From NCBI RefSeq assembly GCF_021440085.1, contig NZ_JAKCPW010000012.1, forward strand, positions 170,699 through 234,698: 64,000 bases of DNA, in the 5' to 3' direction. A program made the position numbers and the translations under genes. The stretch comes from Dyadobacter sp. CY261. Its GTDB lineage: Bacteria > Bacteroidota > Bacteroidia > Cytophagales > Spirosomataceae. Positions 7,123-14,990 of the stretch are shown one piece after another. A model generated the notes under the pieces. The model was not told the DNA's origin, did not search any database, and worked only from the letters and a program-made list of their open reading frames with translations. Every line of letters begins with the position of its first letter. Position 1 is the stretch's first letter.

Positions 7123-8366
7123 AATTTGCTTTTTTGATAAATATAAATTTTTTCTTTTTCCAGAGATGCCCATTTTTGGTTATGTGATCGACGCATAGAA
7201 GGTAATATTCGTTCGAAAATGTCTCTCTTTACAAATCCAATATCTTCCAGATTTTCGATAATATCCGCAATTATTTTTTTTCGATTTTGGTCACGCTGAA
7301 TTTCAATTCCAAATTCTGGAAGAATTAGGCACAAATACCCATTGGGTTTCATTAAATCATAAAGGTGATGATTGATAGACATCATTTCGATTTTGTATCT
7401 TTCGTTTGAGTCTAATCGATTTCTTTTGAACCTTGCACCAGTCTCGTTGAATTTTTCTTTATCAGGGTCAGCATTTAGATAGTAATAATTCAAGCGTTGA
7501 GAGGTTATATAGTCAGTCATGTTGGGGTATGGTGGAGATGTAATTATACAATCAATTGATTTTTTATCAATTTCGGCATGCCTAACATCAGAATTTGCAG
7601 CCAATTTGCTAATATCATCTCTTGTAAGAGCCTGTCTTCGAATGTCCTTCACAGATAGCTCAATGTCGCCCGCGATTTGGTTTACTTTCGAAAGTAAATT
7701 CCTGAAAACGTTCTTTTCCTTTAATTGTTCTTTTTTTGGGAGCATATTGTCGGCGATACATCCCCAGCCCCGGTCCTGACTACTCGAATTTTTTAGTAAT
7801 GACAGCAATGACACATGAATAAACGTTTTCACAATTTCGTCTTTTAAATTTGTAACTTCGCTGAATAAGTAGCAAAGCATATTAAATGTGTTTGCCTCAT
7901 ACCAAGGCTTTAACTTATCTAAATATAGAAAACTTGTTTGTATATCTTGTTCGTAGCTATGGTTTTGATCATAGGACGAGATTATCTTTATGATATTGCT
8001 TGCCAAGCTTTTTCGATCGACGTTCTTGGTAAATAGAAACGAAATTGATCGGATATATTCGATGGAAACAAGGCAAATGTCTGTCGATTGTGGTCGTCTA
8101 CCTAGTATAATGGACTGAAAAAAAGTAGTTCCGGATCCCGAAAATGGATCTAGTATTCTTGCCCCTGGCATTGTTAAGAGCTCGATAAGTGTAAACGGAA
8201 TCTCGGGTACATATGTCCCCGGATAAGGTAAATGCTTTCTTGAATCGAATGGGACGAGACTACCCAAGTCAAACGACAGCGTTTGATGGAAGTTCCAATT
8301 TATGTCTGACAATATGCCTTTTACTTTGAAATATTCAGCGACGGCTGCATTTTCTTCACTATTCAT
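7119..8366 (-). CDS. DNA methyltransferase, N4-cytosine/N6-adenine type, motif I before motif IV
   Basis: 415 aa from ATG 8366; the upstream TTG adds only three residues. DPFSGSGTT (73-81) is the SAM-binding motif I and IITSPPYPNMTDY (275-286) is the catalytic motif IV of amino-methyltransferases. Preceding HLPYPGTYVPEIP resembles the conserved segment before motif I in the family with the order I then IV. About 190 residues with no recognisable fold separate the motifs and may recognise DNA. No restriction endonuclease is adjacent. It overlaps the HD gene by 8 bp and the kinase fusion by ATGA. DNA is the likely substrate; an RNA target cannot be excluded. Confidence 0.82.
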   Translation of the reverse strand: MNSEENAAVAEYFKVKGILSDINWNFHQTLSFDLGSLVPFDSRKHLPYPGTYVPEIPFTLIELLTMPGARILDPFSGSGTTFFQSIILGRRPQSTDICLVSIEYIRSISFLFTKNVDRKSLASNIIKIISSYDQNHSYEQDIQTSFLYLDKLKPWYEANTFNMLCYLFSEVTNLKDEIVKTFIHVSLLSLLKNSSSQDRGWGCIADNMLPKKEQLKEKNVFRNLLSKVNQIAGDIELSVKDIRRQALTRDDISKLAANSDVRHAEIDKKSIDCIITSPPYPNMTDYITSQRLNYYYLNADPDKEKFNETGARFKRNRLDSNERYKIEMMSINHHLYDLMKPNGYLCLILPEFGIEIQRDQNRKKIIADIIENLEDIGFVKRDIFERILPSMRRSHNQKWASLEKEKIYIYQKSKL

Positions 8367-9687
8367 GTACAACACCTTCCTCGTAAAGATTAATTAAATT
8401 GATATTTGGGTCATTTAGTTGTCTAGAAAAATATTTTACAACATCTTTTTGAATTTTTCCGATCTTTAATTTGGAGTTTCTAAACTTTGTAATGTCTAGA
8501 TCTTTATTCTTAAAGAAAACTCCAATAAGTAGACTTCGTGAGGAACTGCCAATTGTGATAGGTATACCGGTTTCAGTTATTATGTCTATTTTTCTTCTGG
8601 TTTTATCTATATCCAATATAGGATGTAAGGAGATCATCGCTGATTTAAGTGTAGGGTGAGTAGATCTAACAAGCAACTCTATTTCATTTTCCATTTCTTT
8701 GCGACTTGCTGTACTTGTAAATTCACTATATAGCTCTACCTTACTAGTTTCTAATATACATAAACAGCCATATAGGTTTCCGATCATCAATCTGGATATT
8801 ATGTCATTATTATTTGCGGAAAAATCCTTCAATTTTCTGAGAAGTTCGTAGTCCGTGTCGAACCATCGAAAGGGGAAAGGATTGTTAGAGCCATGTTTTG
8901 TGTTTTCAACAGCTTCCGTAAGCATTGCCTTTCCGGAAAATTCATCTGCATTCAGAAGTAAATATTCATACAGGTGACGTCTGATCTTATGCCAATCATT
9001 AAGTAAATAAACGCTGTCATCTTTTATTTTTAATAGACCATCATCAATTATCAATCTGGTAGCCAATTTTAAGGGAACGCTCTTGTCTGCAACGATACCG
9101 AGATGGAATGCGAGCCTGTAAACATTGTCAATATTGTCCAAGTCTATACTATTACTAATAAGAGGGCCAAAAAGGCCGTTTCCCTGTATTCCATCACTAA
9201 TTAATTGAATGTCAGCTTTCGAGAGTTTTACGTTTTTTGTGAGAACGTCGTTTAGATTTCCCAATAATCCGAAAAAAGCTACTTCATAAGTTGCACGGTG
9301 AGAAGTAAAGTGATTTCCATCTTTTTTTAGTAATATTTCTAGGAACGAGCTTTCTGGGCTATATTCCTCTATATATTCAATTGTGTGTCCAAAAGCTGAA
9401 TTTGCTACATCATGCAACAACGCCGCCACAACGAACGCTTTTACTTCATTAGGCGAAAAAGATCTTTTTAAAATCCATGACTCGTAGCACTTGATGGCTA
9501 GGTAGCAAGTCCCAATTGCATGCTCATAGCGATTAATATTTGCTCCACCGGTCAAGCATAATGAATTAATATTGCATAGCCTTATTTCTCTCAGTCGTTG
9601 TACCTCCGGAGTTGCAAGGACTTCCCATACATAATCGGGTAGGTATATCCTGCCGTATAAAGTATCTAAAATGTACCGTCTATTCAT
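8359..9687 (-). CDS. HD-domain phosphohydrolase (COG1078 / SAMHD1-like)
   Basis: 442 aa. The N-terminus (IYLPDYVWEVLATPEVQRLR) and RYEHAIGTCYLA are the start of the COG1078 fold, and LLHDVANSAFGHTIEY supplies the HD pair (H92 D93) after H56. SNSIDLDNIDNVYR supplies the distal metal-binding aspartate seen in SAMHD1 and dGTPases. Relatives hydrolyse dNTPs or other phosphoesters. The C-terminal 200 residues match nothing I recognise. Four-base overlap with the FAD gene and 8-base overlap with the methyltransferase place it mid-operon. dNTP triphosphohydrolase activity is a prediction from the family, not shown. Confidence 0.82.
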   Translation of the reverse strand: MNRRYILDTLYGRIYLPDYVWEVLATPEVQRLREIRLCNINSLCLTGGANINRYEHAIGTCYLAIKCYESWILKRSFSPNEVKAFVVAALLHDVANSAFGHTIEYIEEYSPESSFLEILLKKDGNHFTSHRATYEVAFFGLLGNLNDVLTKNVKLSKADIQLISDGIQGNGLFGPLISNSIDLDNIDNVYRLAFHLGIVADKSVPLKLATRLIIDDGLLKIKDDSVYLLNDWHKIRRHLYEYLLLNADEFSGKAMLTEAVENTKHGSNNPFPFRWFDTDYELLRKLKDFSANNNDIISRLMIGNLYGCLCILETSKVELYSEFTSTASRKEMENEIELLVRSTHPTLKSAMISLHPILDIDKTRRKIDIITETGIPITIGSSSRSLLIGVFFKNKDLDITKFRNSKLKIGKIQKDVVKYFSRQLNDPNINLINLYEEGVVHE

Positions 9688-11033
9688 TTTTTATATGTTT
9701 CTGCGCATATCATGCCGGACGCGAACGATTGTAGGATACCAATGAATTTACCAGTTATTTCGCCAATTACATAAAAATTGGGTAGGCACTGAAAATCTTC
9801 TGCTAGTTTGAAGCTTGTCTTTTGATAATTCATTTCTGGAAAAAATATGCTTGTACGTGACCGGTAGTCCTTATGTACAAAGCTGGACACGAAGCTCTTT
9901 ACTTCATCCCTTAGTCTGTGTGAAATCTGGTTCGGGAGAAACTCGTTTATGTCGCCTTTTTCCCATGATTTTATAGAGGATTCATAATTAAATTCGTTTG
10001 ATTCGATACTATTTAGGAAATCAAAGTATGTTTGTCGAATAGGCTTAATTAGTCCGTTATTTTTCCGTTTTAAAATTATGTCTTCAATAATAGTTGTTAT
10101 ATCATGATTTTCAGCGTCGAGCTTATATAAAATGCCAAGATTGGTGAAACTAGTTGGGTTTTTGTAGTCATCGTATCCCTCCGTGTATAGCAGATTGTCT
10201 GAATAATAGAGGGCGATCTTTCCCCCTTTGCTTACGCAAAATGTTTTGCAGTTGCCTGATTTTAATTTTAAGTCATAGTGAAATTTGTCGATATCTGGAA
10301 ACGCGGAAATTGGAAACTCAACTCGAACGCCGATCTCTGCTTTTTCAGCACGGCTTTCAACACCGAATTTTTTACTTAGTTTATCGGCTAAATTATGGCC
10401 CGATTTGCCAGTTGCCAATATCACTTTTTCGCACGAAAGCACTTCTAGATTGCTTTTGTTAAATATGTGAACAATATATCTGCCATCGTGGATTTCAATA
10501 TCGGTGACCATGGTATTGAAGCGAATTTCTATCCCGGCACGAATAAAATCTTCCTCGAATTTTTGATTAACATTAAAAAAGTCTTTTTGGCTATATAGTG
10601 CGGCGTCATAATACTTGAACTCATACCCGAGACCATTATAATAGCTTTTTGCCTGTTCGTGCATTTCTGGGAGATTGACATGCCTTTTTAATTGGAGATT
10701 CTGCTCATAAACTTGCGCCGATTCTTTTATTTTTCTCTCAATATATGCAGAATCATCCAAGATATTTGTCAGTCCACTTCCGGCTGGATATAGACTTACT
10801 TTGCCGCCTGCCATAACCGATGATCCACCAAATCCACTGGTAATGTGACAAACTTTTTTATAGTTACATTCCTTGTAATCTAGTACAGGACAATTTCTGT
10901 ATGCAAGTCTTGGGCCTGCTTCAATGCACAGTATTTCGGATGGATCCAGTCCATCTTGAAGGTATTTCCATAAAAAGCCAATTCCGGATGGGCCAAGGCC
11001 GATGAGACAAATTCTAGTTTTTTGTGTTTTCAA
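9684..11033 (-). CDS. FAD-dependent oxidoreductase, COG2509-like
   Basis: About 449 aa. RICLIGLGPSGIGF near the N-terminus is the Rossmann dinucleotide fold. GFGGSSVMAGGKVSLYP, VILATGKSGHNLAD, AEIGVRVEFP and TFCVSKGGKIALYYSDN line up with the conserved blocks of COG2509-type uncharacterised FAD dehydrogenases, and FYVIGEITGKFIGILQSFAS is the terminal FAD contact. There is no in-frame ATG before the fold. I chose TTG 11033, which starts a normal-looking N-terminus and overlaps the upstream gene by 20 bp; TTG 11099 is the alternative. Substrate unknown. It could reduce a modified base, lipid or protein partner. Confidence 0.75.
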   Translation of the reverse strand: MKTQKTRICLIGLGPSGIGFLWKYLQDGLDPSEILCIEAGPRLAYRNCPVLDYKECNYKKVCHITSGFGGSSVMAGGKVSLYPAGSGLTNILDDSAYIERKIKESAQVYEQNLQLKRHVNLPEMHEQAKSYYNGLGYEFKYYDAALYSQKDFFNVNQKFEEDFIRAGIEIRFNTMVTDIEIHDGRYIVHIFNKSNLEVLSCEKVILATGKSGHNLADKLSKKFGVESRAEKAEIGVRVEFPISAFPDIDKFHYDLKLKSGNCKTFCVSKGGKIALYYSDNLLYTEGYDDYKNPTSFTNLGILYKLDAENHDITTIIEDIILKRKNNGLIKPIRQTYFDFLNSIESNEFNYESSIKSWEKGDINEFLPNQISHRLRDEVKSFVSSFVHKDYRSRTSIFFPEMNYQKTSFKLAEDFQCLPNFYVIGEITGKFIGILQSFASGMICAETYKK

Positions 11034-11448
11034 TATATTTGTGATCGAGGAGGAGGGTTGTATCAAGTAAATATTCGTTGTCAAAAGATATTCTTTCAAA
11101 GAATGTTGTGTCTTTCGTAATAATTAACATTGGAATATTTTTTGAATGACGCGATGGGAATTTGAGTGTAAAGGCATCGCCAATTTTAGATTTTACCTTG
11201 TGTCCGCCAATTTCTACTATTATGTCTCCTTTTGGCTGTTTGACTGACTTTCTAGCTATCGTTGCGGTAAGTGTATAGATCCTCTCCCAATTTCCAATTA
11301 TCGGGAGGCGTTTCATGAAATTTGGTATAAGTATACTTAGAAAAAGGAAAATGGACAAGGCATAGAGCAGCATTGACCATGGAATTTTTTTTCTCAACCT
11401 GTTTAAATAATATCTTGCAAGTATTTTTGTTTTTTTTGTGCTCATCAT
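11014..11448 (-). CDS. Single-pass membrane protein, first gene of the accessory operon
   Basis: 144 aa starting at tandem ATGs (11448/11445). A basic N-terminus (KKTKILARYYLNRLRKK) precedes one strong membrane helix (about residues 25-45). The rest is a short beta-rich domain (GDIIVEIGGHKVKSKIGDAF, later ERISFDNEYLLDTTLLL) that looks like a small beta-sandwich of the carboxypeptidase-regulatory or PEGA type; this fold call is weak. Positive-inside logic puts the beta domain outside the cytoplasm. It overlaps the FAD gene by 20 bp. No known function. With the membrane-anchored kinase fusion it suggests the system works at the inner membrane. Confidence 0.6.
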   Translation of the reverse strand: MMSTKKTKILARYYLNRLRKKIPWSMLLYALSIFLFLSILIPNFMKRLPIIGNWERIYTLTATIARKSVKQPKGDIIVEIGGHKVKSKIGDAFTLKFPSRHSKNIPMLIITKDTTFFERISFDNEYLLDTTLLLDHKYIENTKN

Positions 11449-11565
11449 CCAAGGGATTTGAAGTTAAAGACAGCCAATTGTGGCGGCCGGCCCGAGGTGT
11501 GTGTTTTCAGAGAAGGGAGTTTTAAAGTCAGAGAAGCGGCTGTACGTATAAATAGTCGTGTGATG

Positions 11566-11787
11566 TTATTTCTCAAGATGCTTGATAGTTGGTGTTAGCA
11601 ATTCCCTAATATCGACATTTAGTTTCGTTGCAATTTCGTGAAGCATTTCCAATGACGGTTGTGCGTCGTTAGTACACCATCGAGAAACGGTTGATTCGGC
11701 TTTGCTGAGTTCGCGAGCGAGCTCTCTGTTTGTTTTTCCCTGTTCCGTAAGAACCAGCTTTATTCTGTTGATACGCACTTTTGGCAT
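11566..11787 (-). CDS. Small XRE-family HTH regulator
   Basis: 73 aa, essentially one Cro/CI helix-turn-helix: IRLVLTEQGKTNRELAREL-like first helices (here starting RINRIKLVLTEQGKTNREL), the recognition region STVSRWCTNDAQPSLEML and a terminal DIRELLTP. Such stand-alone regulators often control restriction-modification or other defence genes. It is read in the same direction as the five-gene operon, 117 bp upstream of it, and diverges from the SymE-like gene with a shared 139-bp AT-rich intergenic region. Control of the operon is inferred from position. Confidence 0.82.
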   Translation of the reverse strand: MPKVRINRIKLVLTEQGKTNRELARELSKAESTVSRWCTNDAQPSLEMLHEIATKLNVDIRELLTPTIKHLEK

Positions 11788-11886
11788 ATAATGTATATTT
11801 TATGCTATCTAGTGTTATTTCAGAATTTTATCAATAGCGGCAGGTAGAAAATTACTGTGTATAGTGTTTTACATCAAATAATTTAC

Positions 11887-11894
11887 TATATTTG
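11887..11894 (+). promoter_or_regulatory. -7 promoter box (TATATTTG) for the SymE-like gene
   Basis: TATATTTG exactly fits TAnnTTTG and lies 32 bp before ATG 11927. The -33 position 19 nt upstream reads GTGT rather than TTTG, so the promoter may be weak or regulated. Confidence 0.5.
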
Positions 11895-11926
11895 CTATGT
11901 AATTTACACTTTACCCAAAACAAACT

Positions 11927-12163
11927 ATGCCTAGTAGAAAATCCTCCCATCCCACCGAAAGACAATTGACCGTTTACAGCAAATACCTCCCGCGGGTGTA
12001 TCAATATGTAATAATGCCCGAGATCAGGCTTTGCGGGAAATGGCTGCAAGATGCGGGGTTCGAATGCGGGGATGAAGTGACGGTGAAGTGTTTGGAGAAC
12101 AAATTGGAGATTACGCTAAATCCGGCAGAGGAGGCCGAACCGGCGCCGCTTCGCAAGCGATGA
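11927..12163 (+). CDS. SymE-family toxin-like protein
   Basis: 78 aa. The basic N-terminus is followed by IRLCGKWLQDAGFECGDEVT and then VKCLENKLEITL, the conserved SymE core (I-L-G-W-L-AGF-G-V-V-...-L-IT), an AbrB-like fold. E. coli SymE is an SOS-induced toxin controlled by the antisense RNA SymR, and SymE genes are commonly found beside restriction-modification loci; here it flanks the methyltransferase operon. I cannot show an antisense RNA from the sequence. Family length is normal and the frame is intact. Confidence 0.78.
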   Translation: MPSRKSSHPTERQLTVYSKYLPRVYQYVIMPEIRLCGKWLQDAGFECGDEVTVKCLENKLEITLNPAEEAEPAPLRKR

Positions 12164-12213
12164 CGCGGAAATCACGGTCGCAAAACATCGCCAAATGAAT
12201 ATTTAATGGTATC

Positions 12214-12659
12214 ATGCAGAAAAATAAGCGTCGTTTTATGAAGATTGTTCTTCCTCTTGTTTTCTGCATGATCGTTTCTTCCGTGAGCGGTCAACCCGTG
12301 TCTCAGGACGATTTAAAGGTGTTTTCCAAAAGCGATTTCAAAATTTCATATCCCTCGGGATGGCGCGTTGACACATCTGGTACCATGAACTCGAAGGTAT
12401 TTTTCTTCTCGCCGCTGGAAGGTCCCGAAGATAAATTCAGCGAAAATCTGAATGTGATGGTCCAGAATCTGGCTGGGCAGCCTATTGATATCTGGCCTAC
12501 GAGTTTTCGCAGGGGATATTTAGATTGAAGGTCCTGGCGATATGCTTTATCAAAAATGACAATGCTTACCTGGCAACTTTTACAAGTGAAGCGTCAAAAT
12601 TTGACCGTTACCGGGCCGACTGCGGAGAAGATGCTGGGGAAGTGAGGGGCGAAGCTTAA
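12214..12659 (+). pseudogene. Decayed secreted protein gene (deletion and frameshift)
   Basis: The first frame (12214-12528) encodes a signal peptide (VLPLVFCMIVSSVSGQ) and a domain reading FKISYPSGWRVDTSGTMNSK, then turns into nonsense (DIWPTSFRRGYLD) and stops. From 12537, in another frame, the sequence resumes as CFIKNDNAYLATFTSEASKF then DRYRADCG, which reads like the natural C-terminal part of the same PsbP-like/lipoprotein domain (hydrophobic strand, then F-D-RY). About 50-60 residues of the middle appear to be deleted. It ends at a TAA overlapping the ParE stop. The parent family is uncertain. Confidence 0.7.
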
Positions 12660-12967
12660 AATTCTTCAAAAGATAAGAGATGCGATTCCGCGTCCATACT
12701 CACATGAAGAATGCGGACAATTTCGATAACATGATGGGGAGCCTTTCGAAAATAAATATTGTGCTTGACAAAAGGGGTTTTACTGTATCCTACGCGGATG
12801 GCGTCAATTGATTTGGCTTTCGCTCTGCCGTCGGCAATAGATTGAAAGCAATTGAATAATCCGTCGAGATATTTCTCTGCCTGCTCAGTTGACCAAGTAG
12901 TTTCCGTATAACCCCAAATATCCTCCAAGTCAGATTCGGCCCGACGAGCCAGGCGGTATGATCCCAT
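12656..12967 (-). CDS. parE: ParE/RelE-family toxin
   Basis: 103 aa of the usual ParE length. SYRLARRAESDLEDIWGYTE is the family start (L-x-A-DL-I-Y), followed by YLDGLFNCFQSIADGR, the strand pair IRVGYSKTPFVKHNIYFRK, and the terminal IEIVRILHVSMD. ParE toxins poison DNA gyrase. It follows ParD with a one-base TAATG overlap, so toxin translation depends on antitoxin translation. It looks intact. Confidence 0.88.
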   Translation of the reverse strand: MGSYRLARRAESDLEDIWGYTETTWSTEQAEKYLDGLFNCFQSIADGRAKAKSIDAIRVGYSKTPFVKHNIYFRKAPHHVIEIVRILHVSMDAESHLLSFEEF

Positions 12968-13212
12968 TAAGATTTTCTTTTAGCTCGCATTCTAGCTTTA
13001 AATTCTGCCGGGTCGAAGTCTTCAACCCAGCCGCTTTGCTCACCTTCGATCAATGCTTGTCTTAGCAGCTTCAATTCTTCTTCTTCTCTTTCAAGCAAGC
13101 GCAGACCAGCCCTTACAACCTCGCTCGTGGAGGCATAGCGGCCGGTTTCAATTTGATTTTGAATAAATGTATCAAAATGTGGACCGATGGAAATGGATGT
13201 GTTCTTTGTCAT
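12967..13212 (-). CDS. parD: ParD-type ribbon-helix-helix antitoxin
   Basis: 81 aa. TSISIGPHFDTFIQNQIETG is the ribbon-helix-helix strand and first helix; YASTSEVVRAGLRLLEREE is the second helix, matching ParD/CC2985 antitoxins. The C-terminal acidic helix (LIEGEQSGWVEDFDPAEFK) should cover the toxin. It precedes ParE in the operon and, as is common for the family, probably represses its own promoter through the short palindrome upstream. Confidence 0.88.
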   Translation of the reverse strand: MTKNTSISIGPHFDTFIQNQIETGRYASTSEVVRAGLRLLEREEEELKLLRQALIEGEQSGWVEDFDPAEFKARMRAKRKS

Positions 13213-13246
13213 GATAGATCTTGCTGAGTCGCTGATTTAATAAAAG

Positions 13247-13261
13247 TACCAAAAATTGGTA
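13247..13261. promoter_or_regulatory. Palindrome upstream of parDE (candidate operator)
   Basis: TACCAA-AAA-TTGGTA is a perfect 6-bp-arm palindrome 35 bp before the ParD start, where autoregulatory ParD operators usually sit. Read on the minus strand, TACTTTTA just downstream could be the -7 box. Confidence 0.45.
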
Positions 13262-13327
13262 ACATTTCCCACAAAAAATCCCTTCGGAGACTGAAGGGAG
13301 GGAACATTTATGAATGTTGGCGTATTG

Positions 13328-13418
13328 GACTGTCTTCGACCGCCGGACGGCCCCGTGCGCTCAGACTGACATCTCTCAATGTCATGCTGAGCGCACCGGG
13401 CCGCCGGGCGGCCGAAGC
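13328..13418. repeat. Inverted intergenic repeat, same family as the 3-kb block
   Basis: CTTCGACCGCC...GTGCGCTCAGACTGACAT, a short CTCTCAAT centre, then GTCATGCTGAGCGCACCGGG...CCGAAGCA: two oppositely oriented copies of the same core with the GC-rich insert. It forms a long cruciform/hairpin just beyond the stop of the MBL-fold gene. Confidence 0.8.
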
Positions 13419-13421
13419 ACG

Positions 13422-14177
13422 TCACTTCACCGTATACCAATCCCTAACCCGCACATCAATCTTCCCATCCTTCTCATTCACCAATTTCTTAAACGCCTCG
13501 GTATCGCTAAATCCATTCTGCCCGCGGTAGTGGTAGGGGTAAACGATTTTGGGTTTGAATGCGAGGACGGTGGTGGCGGCTTCGTTGATGTCCATCGTGT
13601 AAGGCAAATTCATGCACACAAATGCGATGTCGATGTTTTTCAGGGCTTTGATTTCCGGAACGCCGGAGGTATCGCCGCTGATGAATACGGATTTGTCGCC
13701 CAATTTGAGCACATAACCGTTGCCGCGGCCTTTGGTGTGGCGGGAGTCTGCGGTTTCAGGCAGGTTGTACATCGGGATAGCGGTGATGGAGATGCCGAGT
13801 TTTTCGGTGGTCTGGCCGTTGGCGAGGACGGTTGTTTTGGCCTTCAATGCATCCGACATTTTATCAACTACGGCTTGTGGCGCGACAATCACGGTGTTGG
13901 CCAGATCAAGGGCATCGAGCGACGCCGGGTCAAAATGGTCGCCGTGGATGTCGGTGATCAGGATCAGGTCGGGCTTGGCGATGCCTACGAACGTTTTCTG
14001 GCCCTGGTATGGGTCGGCATAGATGGTTTTGCCATTCCAGGTCAATGCGAGCGTGGCGTGGTTGAGCGGCTGGATTTTGAGCGGACCTTTGGACGTGGGA
14101 ACTTCGTCAGGTTTAGGAAGCTGCGCGAAGCAAAGCGAGGCTGCGAAGAGGAGTAAAAAGGTGAAAGTCGTTTTCAT
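13422..14177 (-). CDS. Exported metallo-beta-lactamase-fold hydrolase (UPF0173/UlaG-like)
   Basis: 251 aa with signal peptide (KTTFTFLLLFAASLCFAQ). The motif TDIHGDHFD (T-x-H-x-DH) is the metal-binding signature, with further ligands in the GNGYVLKLGDKSVFISGDTSG block and KIVYPYHYRG near the end. The layout fits UPF0173/L-ascorbate-6-phosphate-lactonase-like proteins, which here are exported. Substrate unknown. It has its own promoter (TTG, 19 nt, TAAATTTG) and stands alone, bounded downstream by an inverted repeat. Confidence 0.88.
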   Translation of the reverse strand: MKTTFTFLLLFAASLCFAQLPKPDEVPTSKGPLKIQPLNHATLALTWNGKTIYADPYQGQKTFVGIAKPDLILITDIHGDHFDPASLDALDLANTVIVAPQAVVDKMSDALKAKTTVLANGQTTEKLGISITAIPMYNLPETADSRHTKGRGNGYVLKLGDKSVFISGDTSGVPEIKALKNIDIAFVCMNLPYTMDINEAATTVLAFKPKIVYPYHYRGQNGFSDTEAFKKLVNEKDGKIDVRVRDWYTVK

Positions 14178-14199
14178 GATTTGGTTGAGTTAGATTGAT

Positions 14200-14229
14200 C
14201 AAATTTAGGGTTCTGCTACTTTTTTACAA
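14200..14229 (-). promoter_or_regulatory. Promoter of the MBL-fold gene
   Basis: On the minus strand TTG (14229-14227), 19 nt, then TAAATTTG (14207-14200) fits the Bacteroidetes primary-sigma promoter. The -7 box is 22 bp before the start codon. Confidence 0.6.
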
Positions 14230-14306
14230 CTTTCCTGTTGTTAAATGTTCTGTTAAAAACAGTACGGATTGTTGAAATGAATGTTATAGCTGGGATTTAC
14301 CGACAA

Positions 14307-14990
14307 TCAGTTCAATTTGAAACCGACTTCCAGCGACAATACGTCATATCTTTCGTTTTTGGCTTGCGCTAACTCGCCTCGGATCCGGTTGAACGGCCCG
14401 ATGTCGTATCGAAGATTAATTACCATTTTGGGGAATCTGTATGATAGTTCAAGCGGAACAACGGGAAGTACAGTCTTGTAATAATGGTTCGTGATAAACG
14501 TTTTTTCCGTTGGTTCGCCGTAGCCATAGATGTCCGGGGTTCGGGAGAACGACGCAAGGAGGATCTGTGCACCAACTCCGGCCCCTAACGAAAGGCGGTC
14601 GACCAAATGGTAGTGAACAAGGCCATTAATGCCCGTTATATAATCGGAACCGCCCGCCTGGTAAATGCCCGTAGTCTCACCGACGACGCCTTTCAGCTCA
14701 ATGGGATCGTCCCAATAGCTTATTTTGGACAGGTATCCGTGTACTTTAAGGTGTAGGTCAGAGGATAGCCGTTGAAGCAGGAAAGCGCCTGTGCCGACAC
14801 CTCCCAGCAAAAATTTCGGGGTGGAATTTTTGTTGTATCCCAGCACGGGATAAACGGATTTCTGAGAACCACTTCCTGGGATATGAATATTAATATTTGC
14901 ATTTAGAAACCATTCACTGGAAGCTTTCTGTGCATTTGTATGGAAGGCGAGGAGCAATGCCGACGCCCATAGGATTACCCGTCCGGTCAT
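14307..14990 (-). CDS. Exported beta-rich protein, possible outer-membrane barrel
   Basis: 227 aa. A signal peptide ends near SALLLAFHTNAQ. The rest alternates polar and aromatic/hydrophobic residues with many glycines (GGVGTGAFLLQRL, RLSLGAGVGAQILLASF, LSYRFPKMVINLRYDIG) and ends in LSLEVGFKLN, whose amphipathic strand near the C-terminus suits an outer-membrane beta-barrel. I do not recognise the family. It overlaps the preceding lipoprotein gene by ATGA, so the two are co-translated and may work together at the envelope. Confidence 0.65.
   Translation of the reverse strand: MTGRVILWASALLLAFHTNAQKASSEWFLNANINIHIPGSGSQKSVYPVLGYNKNSTPKFLLGGVGTGAFLLQRLSSDLHLKVHGYLSKISYWDDPIELKGVVGETTGIYQAGGSDYITGINGLVHYHLVDRLSLGAGVGAQILLASFSRTPDIYGYGEPTEKTFITNHYYKTVLPVVPLELSYRFPKMVINLRYDIGPFNRIRGELAQAKNERYDVLSLEVGFKLN

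Larger units (their letters stand above)
5953..11787 (-). other. AT-rich accessory island (candidate defence or nucleotide/DNA modification operon)
   Basis: Five genes with overlapping ends run leftwards from 11448 to 5953. All four junctions overlap (20, 4, 8 and 4 bp, with ATGA at two), so they are almost certainly one translationally coupled operon. An XRE regulator lies 117 bp upstream. By eye the block is clearly richer in A and T than the flanking M28 and MBL genes, suggesting horizontal acquisition. No flanking direct repeats, integrase or transposase were found. Confidence 0.7.

Noticed and set aside
13314..14156. 280-codon frame antisense to the MBL-fold gene
   Set aside because: Shadow frame; the opposite strand has a signal peptide, metal motif and promoter.
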